Assembly: GCA_028276125.1 (NCBI GenBank)
Contig: JAPYWY010000122.1
Location: forward strand, 1-5,537
Direction of reading: 5' to 3'
DNA from: Pseudothermotoga sp.
GTDB taxonomy: Bacteria; Thermotogota; Thermotogae; Thermotogales; DSM-5069
Length of the DNA: 5,537 nt
The position numbers and the translations under genes were made by a program. This document shows positions 1 through 5,537 of the stretch, piece by piece (within the stretch, counting starts at the first letter, position 1; each line of letters begins with the position of its first letter). A model generated the notes under the pieces. It was not told the DNA's origin. It searched no databases and saw only the letters and a program-made list of their open reading frames with translations.

Positions 1-608
1 CGTACCTGGTGGCGATAGTGCTGGGAGTTTCCGTCGGCATCATCTCTGCTGTGAAACAGTACTCTTTCCTTGATCGCTCCATGATGATCCTCGCGCTTGC
101 GGGAGTGAGCGCACCCGTTTTTTGGGTTGCCGTCGTTGCACAGCTGGTCTTTGGTTTGAAACTTGGCTGGTTTCCCATATCTGGCTATTACAGTTTCAAA
201 CACATGATCTTGCCTGCGATCGTCTTGGGTACAAGGTTCGCCGCTTCAATCGCTCGTTACACCAGGAGCGCCCTTCTGGACGTCATAAGGCAAGATTACA
301 TCAGGACCGCTCGTGCTAAGGGACTTTCGGAAAGAAGAGTGATCTTCGTCCACGCACTCAAAAACGCGATGATTCCTGTAGTGACGATCCTCGGGATGCA
401 GCTCAGCGGATTGTTGACGGGCTCCATCCTCACCGAAACGGTCTTTGCGATTCCGGGGCTTGGAAGGCTTTCCGTCTGGGCTCTTTCAGAAAGAGATTTT
501 CCACTCGTCCAGGGAACTGTCGTTTTCACGGCGATCGTGTACATTCTGGGTAACCTGATTGTGGACGTATCTTACGCGTTTTTGAACCCGAGAGTCAGAT
601 TGAAGTAG
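1..608 (+). CDS. dppB: DppB/OppB-type ABC importer permease, C-terminal part (5' end outside window)
   Basis: This is an inner-membrane permease subunit of a peptide/opine/nickel-family ABC importer, pairing with the DppC-like protein encoded next. The open frame runs in from the window edge (first full codon at base 3) and ends at TAG 606-608. The GTG at base 9 is therefore not a credible start. About 200 residues are visible; the family is usually 300-340, so roughly the first third is missing. Several hydrophobic segments are present. The cytoplasmic EAA loop, which contacts the ATPase, is clear: DYIRTARAKGLSERRVIF followed by HALKNAMIPV. Next comes the family-typical LTETVFAIPGLGRL, and the protein ends FLNPRVRLK, as DppB/OppB proteins do. 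The dppC start follows after 12 nt. The family assignment is firm. The substrate is not readable from this subunit: peptides are the default, but related Thermotogales systems carry oligosaccharides. Confidence 0.95.
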   Translation, partial: YLVAIVLGVSVGIISAVKQYSFLDRSMMILALAGVSAPVFWVAVVAQLVFGLKLGWFPISGYYSFKHMILPAIVLGTRFAASIARYTRSALLDVIRQDYIRTARAKGLSERRVIFVHALKNAMIPVVTILGMQLSGLLTGSILTETVFAIPGLGRLSVWALSERDFPLVQGTVVFTAIVYILGNLIVDVSYAFLNPRVRLK

Positions 609-613
609 GAGGT
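607..613 (+). promoter_or_regulatory. Ribosome binding site of dppC
   Basis: AGGAGGT lies 7 nt before the GTG at 621 and overlaps the dppB stop codon. It supports the GTG start of dppC and translation closely linked to dppB termination. Confidence 0.85.
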
Positions 614-620
614 AGCTTCT

Positions 621-1502
621 GTGGCTGAGAAGAAGGCCGCTTCACTTTATGCGGATGCCTTCAGAAGGTTGAGAAAAAACAAAGCGGCGATGTTTGGGTT
701 GATCTTCGTGATCTTCGTCGTGCTCGTTGCGATTTTTGCACCTTTGCTTGCACCGGCCGATCCGAACAAGATAGACCTTCAGAACCGTCTCAAATCCATG
801 GGTTCACCTTCGAGGATATGCAAAAATGGAGTTTACATTCTCGGCTCCGACGAGTACGGCAGGGACATTCTTTCACGTTTGATCTACGGCGCGAGGATCT
901 CTCTGACGGTCGGTGTCATGACGCAGATCATCACAACCGCGATAGGCATAATCATAGGATCTCTGGCGGGCTATTACGGTGGATTGATCGACATGGTGAT
1001 GATGAGGGTAGCGGATATGCTGTTCGCCTTCCCAGAGCTTCTCTTCTACATCGGTATGATGTTCGCGCTCGGACCGGGTTTGACGAACATGTTCATCGCA
1101 CTTTCTGTGATCGGTTGGGCTGGGAAGGCGCGTTTGGTGAGGAGCCAGGTGATCTATCTGAAAGAAACTGAGTTCGTGGAAGCCGCAAAGGCTCAAGGAC
1201 TTTCAGACTTTCGAATCATCGTGAAACACATTCTTCCGAACTGCATGGGTCCGATCATCGTCTCGGTGTCGTTGGGAATACCAGGCGCAATCTTGGCCGA
1301 GGCGGGTCTCTCGTTCCTCGGTCTGGGCATTCTTCCTCCGACACCCAGTTGGGGAAACATGATAAGATCGGCGAGTGCGTATCTGAGGATCCAACCTTGG
1401 TACGCCGTTTGGCCAGGGGTTGTTCTCATGCTCGCCACGTTCGCCTTCAATTTGCTCGGAGACGGGCTCAGGGATGCGCTCGATCCGAGGTTGAAACAGT
1501 GA
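621..1502 (+). CDS. dppC: DppC/OppC-type ABC importer permease
   Basis: Second inner-membrane permease of the importer, 293 residues, a normal length for the family. The GTG start is chosen because of the AGGAGGT ribosome site 7 nt upstream. Residues about 10-50 are the OppC N-terminal segment: a basic stretch RRLRKNKAAMFG, then one membrane helix ending in PLLAPADP. Residues about 73-95 hold the family signature LGSDEYGRDILSRLIYGAR at the start of the transmembrane domain. The EAA loop that docks on an ATPase is at about 188-205 (EAAKAQGLSDFRIIVKHI). It is followed by AEAGLSFLGLGILPPTPSWG at about 226-245, highly typical of DppC. The C-terminus, GDGLRDALDPRLKQ, is also canonical. No defect is visible. 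It presumably forms a heterodimer with the DppB-like protein. The next gene follows after 14 nt, which supports co-transcription. Confidence 0.96.
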   Translation: MAEKKAASLYADAFRRLRKNKAAMFGLIFVIFVVLVAIFAPLLAPADPNKIDLQNRLKSMGSPSRICKNGVYILGSDEYGRDILSRLIYGARISLTVGVMTQIITTAIGIIIGSLAGYYGGLIDMVMMRVADMLFAFPELLFYIGMMFALGPGLTNMFIALSVIGWAGKARLVRSQVIYLKETEFVEAAKAQGLSDFRIIVKHILPNCMGPIIVSVSLGIPGAILAEAGLSFLGLGILPPTPSWGNMIRSASAYLRIQPWYAVWPGVVLMLATFAFNLLGDGLRDALDPRLKQ

Positions 1503-1516
1503 AAGGGTGTGTGACG

Positions 1517-2653
1517 ATGAAGAAACTCACCTTGATTTGCTTCATATTGGTTGCGATCTCGTTGTTTGGGAGTGGTGCGACTGTGGAAAGCTTGGAGCTT
1601 GCAAGAAGGCAGATAGAACTGTTCAAGAAAGAATTCAGGATCGAACCACGAGAAGTGGTGTTCAACGTCACGGTGGGTAGTGAAGATGGAAAGCTGACCA
1701 TCTTTGGAGAGGTTTCCGAGCCCAAGTTGAAAGAATCTCTGCTCGAAAGACTGAGAACAGCCCTCCAAGTCTCTTTCGAAGACAAGATCAAACTCTTGCC
1801 CGACGAATCCGTAGGCGAGAAGATCTTTGCGGTCGTGAACGTCGATATGGTGAACTTGATGGACGCACCGAGGAGAACTTTGCAGAAGAACGCCGTGACT
1901 CAGGCACGCATGGGGGACGTTCTGAAACTGTTCAAAAAGGATGGCGATTGGTACTTGGTGCAGATGGAAGATTCTTACATAGGTTGGATCGATGGGTCTA
2001 AGATCGTGACCATGAACGAGAGTGAACTGAAGGAGTATCTCTCTGCACCTTTCGCGCTGATCGTTTCGAAGTTCGCACAGCTTTACGAGATGGCAGATCC
2101 AGCTGGCGCGGTCGAAGCAAAACTCGTACAGGGAACCACACTGCCTTGCGTTGAAGTTAAAGGTGAATGGTTGAAACTGAGATTGCCCGATCAAAGAGAA
2201 CTTTTCGTGAGAGTGAGTGACGCGCAGTTGTTCGAAAGCAGAGAGAAAGTCTTTGCGACTCAGAAAGGTGCAGATTACATCATCGAGCTTGCCAAGCAAC
2301 ATTTGGGACTTCCCTATCTGTGGGCAGGCACGACGTCTTACGGGTTCGATTGTTCTGGTTTCACACAGTTCTGCTTCAAAATGGCAGGTTATTTCTTGAG
2401 ACGCGATGCAGACATGCAGTACGAACAGGGCGAGCCCGTGTTGGACAGGAAAGATCTCAAAATGGGCGATCTGGTGTTCTTCCAAACCTACAAGGCAGGT
2501 CCCTCACACGTGGGCATCTACATAGGCAACATGAAGTACATCCACTCTGGCAGCAAGGGTGTGGCGATAAACAGTTTCGATCCGAAGGATCCAGACTATT
2601 CGGCGGACCTCGATAGAAAGTACATCGGTGCGAGAAGGATCATTCAAAGGTGA
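1517..2653 (+). CDS. Secreted SH3b-SH3b-NlpC/P60 peptidase, probable gamma-D-glutamyl murein endopeptidase (YkfC-like)
   Basis: A 378-residue protein. ATG 1517 is chosen because a Sec-type signal peptide starts there (MKKLTLICFILVAISLFGSG, likely cut near GSGA at about 21) and an AAAGG site lies about 10 nt upstream. The open frame back to 1349 runs through dppC and is not used. No lipobox Cys is seen, so it is likely free outside the inner membrane. Residues 25-100 form a charged alpha/beta domain of uncertain family. Two bacterial SH3-like domains follow at about 104-165 and 180-238. The NlpC/P60 domain covers about 248-378, with catalytic Cys279 in DCSG, His331 in SHVGIYIG and a third residue His343 in YIHSGS, so it looks active. 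Known relatives with this layout (YkfC) cut the D-Glu(gamma)-diamino acid bond in murein peptides after an N-terminal L-Ala. Its place between permease and ATPase genes suggests it supplies the importer. The exact substrate is inferred. Confidence 0.9.
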   Translation: MKKLTLICFILVAISLFGSGATVESLELARRQIELFKKEFRIEPREVVFNVTVGSEDGKLTIFGEVSEPKLKESLLERLRTALQVSFEDKIKLLPDESVGEKIFAVVNVDMVNLMDAPRRTLQKNAVTQARMGDVLKLFKKDGDWYLVQMEDSYIGWIDGSKIVTMNESELKEYLSAPFALIVSKFAQLYEMADPAGAVEAKLVQGTTLPCVEVKGEWLKLRLPDQRELFVRVSDAQLFESREKVFATQKGADYIIELAKQHLGLPYLWAGTTSYGFDCSGFTQFCFKMAGYFLRRDADMQYEQGEPVLDRKDLKMGDLVFFQTYKAGPSHVGIYIGNMKYIHSGSKGVAINSFDPKDPDYSADLDRKYIGARRIIQR

Positions 2654-2658
2654 TAGAG

Positions 2659-3648
2659 ATGGCTGAGCTGTTGCGCGTTGAGGACCTCACTGTGAAGTTC
2701 TTCACCAGCGATGGAATCGTGCACGCCGTGGACCAAGTCAGTTTCACCATCGAAGAAGAGGAAGTGCTGGGATTGGTCGGCGAATCTGGCTGTGGAAAGT
2801 CCGTCACTTCCTTAGCCATCATGAGACTCTTACCAGTTCCACCAGCGAAGATCACTTCTGGAAAGATCTTCTTCGATGGAAAGGATCTGCTCCAACTTTC
2901 GGATGCCGAAATGAGAAAGATTCGTGGCAACGTTATATCGATGATCTTTCAAGAACCCATGACCTCACTGAATCCCGTCATAACGGTGGGAAAGCAGATC
3001 GCCGAAGCGATCGTGACACACCAGAACGTGAGCATGGAGGAAGCCAAGAAAAAGTCGATCGAACTGCTCAAGCTGGTGGGTATTCCAAATCCCGAAAAGC
3101 GTTACGATGATTATCCTCACCAAATGTCCGGCGGAATGAGGCAACGCGCCATGATAGCAATGGCTCTCTCATGTAATCCGAAACTTCTGATCGCGGATGA
3201 ACCCACTACCGCGCTCGATGTGACCGTTCAGGCGCAGATACTCGATCTCATCGCCCAACTCAAGGACAGTTTCGGAATGAGCGTCTTACTCATAACCCAC
3301 GATCTGGGAGTCATCGCCGAGATGTGCAACAGGGTCATCGTGATGTACGCAGGTCAAATCGTGGAAGAAGCCCCTTGTATAGACTTGTTCGAATCTCCGT
3401 TGCATCCTTACACGGATGGACTTTTGAAGTCCATACCCAAGCTCGAACCTGGAAAGAAACCTCTGTACACGATTGAGGGAAGCGTTCCGAACGCGATGGA
3501 CTTACCAGCAGGTTGCAGGTTCCATCCACGATGTCCTTTTGCTTTCGATCTCTGCAGAGAAAAGGTTCCAAAGCTTGTGAACGTGAACCAGCACAGAAGG
3601 GTCAGATGTTTCTTGAGAGGATCACAGCCGGAGGAAGTGGAAGCATGA
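2659..3648 (+). CDS. dppD: DppD/OppD-type ABC importer ATPase
   Basis: Cytoplasmic ATPase of 329 residues from ATG 2659, a usual length for OppD/DppD. The start is chosen for the AAAGGTGAT site just upstream. An in-frame GTG at 2650, overlapping the previous stop, would add three residues and cannot be excluded. Walker A is GESGCGKS at 41-48, the Q-loop glutamine is 98 ([11 protein letters not shown]), the signature is MSGGMRQR at 156-163, Walker B is LLIADE at 176-181, the D-loop is ALD and the switch histidine is His214 (LITHDLGV). All catalytic residues are present. From about 232 the oligopeptide-transporter C-terminal extension appears, with [11 protein letters not shown] and four cysteines (286, 292, 299, 317) in GCRFHPRCP...C...C. 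This arrangement matches relatives reported to bind a [4Fe-4S] cluster. The last four bases overlap the next start (ATGA), so the two ATPases are probably translationally coupled and work as a heterodimer. Confidence 0.95.
   Translation: MAELLRVEDLTVKFFTSDGIVHAVDQVSFTIEEEEVLGLVGESGCGKSVTSLAIMRLLPVPPAKITSGKIFFDGKDLLQLSDAEMRKIRGNVISMIFQEPMTSLNPVITVGKQIAEAIVTHQNVSMEEAKKKSIELLKLVGIPNPEKRYDDYPHQMSGGMRQRAMIAMALSCNPKLLIADEPTTALDVTVQAQILDLIAQLKDSFGMSVLLITHDLGVIAEMCNRVIVMYAGQIVEEAPCIDLFESPLHPYTDGLLKSIPKLEPGKKPLYTIEGSVPNAMDLPAGCRFHPRCPFAFDLCREKVPKLVNVNQHRRVRCFLRGSQPEEVEA
3630..3637 (+). promoter_or_regulatory. Ribosome binding site of dppF
   Basis: GGAGGAAG lies inside the end of dppD, 7 nt before ATG 3645. 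It decides the dppF start: the open frame continues upstream to 3513, but that stretch is just dppD read out of frame. Confidence 0.85.
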
Positions 3649-4619
3649 ACGAAGTCCTACTCGAAGTGAGAAACTTGGTGAAGCACTTTCCAGTGAAGGC
3701 TGGGATATTTCAAAGAACCGTCGCCGTGGTGAAGGCCGTCGACGGGGTGAGTTTCCAAATAAGGAGAGGAGAAACTTTTGGGTTGGTGGGTGAGAGTGGC
3801 TGTGGAAAGACAACCACAGGAAGATGCGTTCTGATGCTCGAAACACCCACTAGCGGTGAGATCGTTTTCAAAGGTGTGGACATAACGAAATTGAACCAGA
3901 AACAGCTGAGGAAACTTCGCCCGAAAATGCAGATAGTTTTTCAAGATCCCTTCAGCTCGCTCAACCCTAGACTTCCAATAAAGGAGATCATCGGTGAAGC
4001 CATCGCGTACCACAAGATCGCGAAAGGAAGAGAAGTTGAAAGAAGGGTTCAAGAGCTCTTAGAAATGGTTGGACTCTCCGTCGAACACATGAACAGATAC
4101 CCGCACGAATTCTCCGGCGGTCAGAGGCAGAGGATCTGCATCGCTCGAGCGTTGGCGACGGAGCCTGATCTGATCGTCTGTGACGAAGCAGTTTCTGCGC
4201 TCGATGTTTCCATACAGAGTCAGATACTCAAGCTCCTGGAGAACCTTCAAGCCAAGCTCGGCGTGGCTTATTTGTTCATCTCGCACGCTCTGAACGTGGT
4301 CAAGTACATCTCGCACAGGATCGGCGTGATGTACCTTGGAAAGCTCGTGGAGGTTGCAGAGAGTGAGGAACTCTATTTGAACCCCCTTCATCCCTACACG
4401 AAGGCGCTCATCTCAGCCGTGCCCGTCCCGGATCCCAAGGTGAAGCGAAAAAAGATCATACTCAAAGGTGATGTGCCAAGTCCCTTGAACCCTCCTCAAG
4501 GATGCAGGTTCGTCACCAGATGTCCCCAAGCCATGCAGGTCTGCGCTGAGATCGAACCACAACTGGTAGAGGTCACGCCGAACCATTTGGTGGCGTGCCA
4601 TCTGTACTCGAGTACGTGA
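3645..4619 (+). CDS. dppF: DppF/OppF-type ABC importer ATPase
   Basis: Partner ATPase of 324 residues, starting at the ATGA overlap with dppD. The N-terminal LVKHFPVKAGIFQRTVAVVK is the hallmark of OppF/DppF as opposed to OppD. Walker A is GESGCGKT at 49-56, the Q-loop is Gln100 (IVFQDPFSSLNPR), the signature is FSGGQRQR at 156-163, Walker B is DLIVCDE at 175-181 and the D-loop is SALD. The switch histidine, His214, is present. The next residue is Ala215 (FISHALNVV, codon GCT), where the family almost always has Asp (SHDL). The C-terminal extension holds four cysteines (287, 293, 300, 318) spaced almost as in the DppD partner, a possible Fe-S site. It is the last gene of the operon on this strand. 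Family assignment is secure; the effect of the Ala substitution is unknown. Confidence 0.95.
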   Translation: MNEVLLEVRNLVKHFPVKAGIFQRTVAVVKAVDGVSFQIRRGETFGLVGESGCGKTTTGRCVLMLETPTSGEIVFKGVDITKLNQKQLRKLRPKMQIVFQDPFSSLNPRLPIKEIIGEAIAYHKIAKGREVERRVQELLEMVGLSVEHMNRYPHEFSGGQRQRICIARALATEPDLIVCDEAVSALDVSIQSQILKLLENLQAKLGVAYLFISHALNVVKYISHRIGVMYLGKLVEVAESEELYLNPLHPYTKALISAVPVPDPKVKRKKIILKGDVPSPLNPPQGCRFVTRCPQAMQVCAEIEPQLVEVTPNHLVACHLYSST

Positions 4620-4690
4620 GAAGTTCTGGCAAAGGTTAAGCTAATTCTGCAGAAAGCAATTTAGATTGTCGCCAGTCAGGATTTACCCAC
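4620..4690. other. Convergent intergenic region, no clear terminator
   Basis: This 71-nt gap separates the importer operon from the - strand gene; both transcription units end here. It holds a perfect 10-bp palindrome TTCTGCAGAA (4645-4654). Around it are imperfect flanking pairs (TAAGCT on the left, AGC and TTA on the right). A distant CTGGC/GCCAG pair lies at 4625-4629 and 4671-4675. No GC-rich hairpin followed by a T-run is visible on either strand, so a standard intrinsic terminator cannot be called. Confidence 0.5.
4645..4654. repeat. 10-bp perfect palindrome between convergent genes
   Basis: TTCTGCAGAA is identical to its reverse complement. It could be a chance event, the core of a weak bidirectional hairpin, or a protein site. 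It has no loop, so it would be a poor RNA hairpin on its own. Confidence 0.4.
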
Positions 4691-5537
4691 TTACGGTGTC
4701 TCGTGAAGCGAAATGTTCTTTCTCAGAGAGTGTACCTTCTCCATAAACTCTCTTACACGTTTCTCATCGACGTGATTTTCGAATTTGCCTTCGTATTTAA
4801 AAGCTGTACCGACAATGGCTCCATCGGCTACCTCAAGCATCTTATCGACGTTATGAACCGTTACTCCTGTGTTCGCAAATACCGGTACTCCAACTTGGGA
4901 CGCCATCTCTTTCACACTTAGCAACGTATTTAAGTCAACCGGACTCCCGGCGGTTAAACCCGATACACATAATGCATCTGGACGATGGTTAAATAAGGTC
5001 GTTTTAACAATTTGCAGTATTTCTCTCTCCGCCAGATACTTGGCGCTCTCCGGAACGACGTTGAAAAGCATTTTAACCTCCTGTGCGCCAACGTATTTCC
5101 TGTGGCGCGCAATCTCACCGTAGTTCAAATTCCATAAGCCAAAGTCACTGGCATACACGCCAGAGAAAACTTCCCTGACGAATTTCGCACCTGTTGCAAC
5201 AGCAAGGTCAATGGTCGCAATTGGATCCCACAGAACGTCTACACCAAAAGGCACCTTTATATGGGGGATCAATTCTCCTATTATTCGTGCCATCGTAGCC
5301 ACGGTTACAATCGGTACCTTCGTTAAATACGGCAGGCTGAATTCGTTTGAGAATATCACGCCGTCGACCCCACCATTTTGAAGGGAGAGCAAGTCTCTTT
5401 TCGCCCACTCAATTACTTCACTAGGCTCAAAACCCAGTTTTTCAATGGCGTACATCACTCCTCCCCTAACCTTCTTTATGGGATAATCACCGTTTGAGCA
5501 TAAAGTCTGCAAATCTCTCCGAATTGTCACTTTCGAG
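4691..5537 (-). CDS. BtpA/SgcQ-family TIM-barrel protein with N-terminal DeoR-type HTH (5' end outside window)
   Basis: The - strand frame ends at TAA 4693-4691 and stays open to the window edge, so the N-terminus is missing. The first visible residues (SKVTIRRDLQTL, then YPIKKVRGG) match the recognition helix and wing of DeoR-family regulators. The rest, about 250 residues, is BtpA/SgcQ-like. Counting from the GTG at 5530, its motifs are NGGVDGVIFSNE (52-63), VPFGVDVLWDP (93-103), GAKFVREVFSGVYASDFGLW (114-133), DALCVSGLTAGSPVDL (185-200) and PVFANTGVTVHNVDKML (216-232). Then come ADGAIVGTAFKYEGKF (235-250) and the ending DEKRVREFMEKV. The usual BtpA opening strand (HLPPLPGSP-like) is absent or replaced at the join. 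BtpA proteins are presumed phosphate-binding barrels. The name-giving cyanobacterial member affects photosystem I, and SgcQ lies in a sugar-PTS locus; biochemistry is unclear. The layout suggests a metabolite-sensing regulator, by inference. Leucine TTA codons and lower G+C set it apart from the operon. Confidence 0.85.
   Translation of the reverse strand, partial: SKVTIRRDLQTLCSNGDYPIKKVRGGVMYAIEKLGFEPSEVIEWAKRDLLSLQNGGVDGVIFSNEFSLPYLTKVPIVTVATMARIIGELIPHIKVPFGVDVLWDPIATIDLAVATGAKFVREVFSGVYASDFGLWNLNYGEIARHRKYVGAQEVKMLFNVVPESAKYLAEREILQIVKTTLFNHRPDALCVSGLTAGSPVDLNTLLSVKEMASQVGVPVFANTGVTVHNVDKMLEVADGAIVGTAFKYEGKFENHVDEKRVREFMEKVHSLRKNISLHETP
5453..5467 (-). promoter_or_regulatory. Possible internal ribosome site and ATG start inside the - strand gene
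   Basis: Read on the - strand, AGGGGAGGA (5467-5459) is a strong Shine-Dalgarno match and is followed by GTG ATG, with the ATG at 5455-5453 in frame. GGAGG to ATG spacing is 4 nt, a little short. The bases also encode the conserved Arg-Gly-Gly of the HTH, so the match may be a by-product of coding. If used, it would yield a BtpA-only protein starting MYAIEKLGFE. Confidence 0.35.
5456..5537 (-). other. DeoR-type helix-turn-helix end (domain segment)
   Basis: Translated residues from the window edge include VTIRRDLQTL and IKKVRGGV. TIRRDL is the recognition-helix core of DeoR-family HTH domains, and the RGG following a short wing marks the usual domain end. The wing is about two residues longer than the commonest DeoR pattern. 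The first HTH helices lie outside the window. Confidence 0.75.

Noticed and set aside
1349..1516. N-terminal extension of the NlpC/P60 frame back to ATG 1349
   Set aside because: It overlaps the well-conserved dppC C-terminus out of frame, and would bury the signal peptide that starts at 1517.
1193..2485. A 430-codon open frame on the - strand
   Set aside because: It lies antisense across the end of dppC and most of the peptidase gene, both of which have clear family motifs. Its product is rich in His, Gln, Phe and Cys with no recognisable domain, as expected for a shadow of a coding strand.
3513..3644. N-terminal extension of the dppF frame
   Set aside because: This is dppD coding sequence read in another frame. 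The ribosome site at 3630-3637 and the ATGA overlap fix the start at 3645.
3657..4391. Several antisense open frames opposite dppF (3657-4052 and 4059-4391)
   Set aside because: They have no motifs, no ribosome sites, and sit fully inside a strongly supported ATPase gene.
4703..5123. Small + strand open frames opposite the BtpA-like gene
   Set aside because: The - strand protein shows continuous BtpA family motifs over this region; the + strand products look like nothing recognisable.
5207..5408. Second - strand open frame within the BtpA-like gene
   Set aside because: It is in a different frame from the motif-bearing one and shows no family features.
1..5537. CRISPR arrays, tRNA/rRNA genes, insertion sequences
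   Set aside because: No direct-repeat arrays, RNA-gene hallmarks, transposase motifs or terminal inverted repeats were seen; protein genes account for nearly all of the window.

Overview
The window carries the 3' part of an Opp/Dpp-type (peptide/opine/nickel family) ABC importer operon on the + strand. It is followed by one convergent gene on the - strand. The gene order on + is dppB-like permease (5' end cut off by the window), dppC-like permease, a secreted SH3b-SH3b-NlpC/P60 cell-wall peptidase, dppD/oppD-like ATPase and dppF/oppF-like ATPase. Gaps are 12, 14 and about 5 nt, then a 4-bp ATGA overlap, so this reads as a single transcript. A substrate-binding protein and the operon promoter would lie upstream and are not visible.

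The DNA looks like a thermophilic bacterium of the Thermotogales, perhaps Pseudothermotoga/Thermotoga. Reasons are very tight gene packing, charged Lys/Glu/Arg-rich proteins, arginine encoded largely by AGG/AGA with some CGN, strong GGAGG-type ribosome sites, and roughly 50% G+C by eye. This is an inference from style, not from a search.

Layout: 1-608 dppB (partial); 621-1502 dppC; 1517-2653 NlpC/P60 protein; 2659-3648 dppD; 3645-4619 dppF; 4620-4690 short convergent intergenic region with a 10-bp palindrome and no clear intrinsic terminator; 4691-5537 (-) a BtpA/SgcQ-family TIM-barrel protein whose visible N-terminus is the end of a DeoR-type helix-turn-helix.

How the genes fit together: the two permeases and two ATPases form the membrane and motor parts of an importer. 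The exported NlpC/P60 enzyme sits inside the operon, between permease and motor genes. This suggests that it trims murein peptides outside the cytoplasm and that the importer takes up the products, a variant of the peptide-salvage logic of Bacillus subtilis dpp-ykf. Several Thermotogales Opp-type importers carry oligosaccharides instead, so the substrate is not settled.

The most unusual object is the - strand gene. It appears to join a DeoR DNA-binding domain to a BtpA barrel in place of the usual DeoR sugar-phosphate sensor domain.
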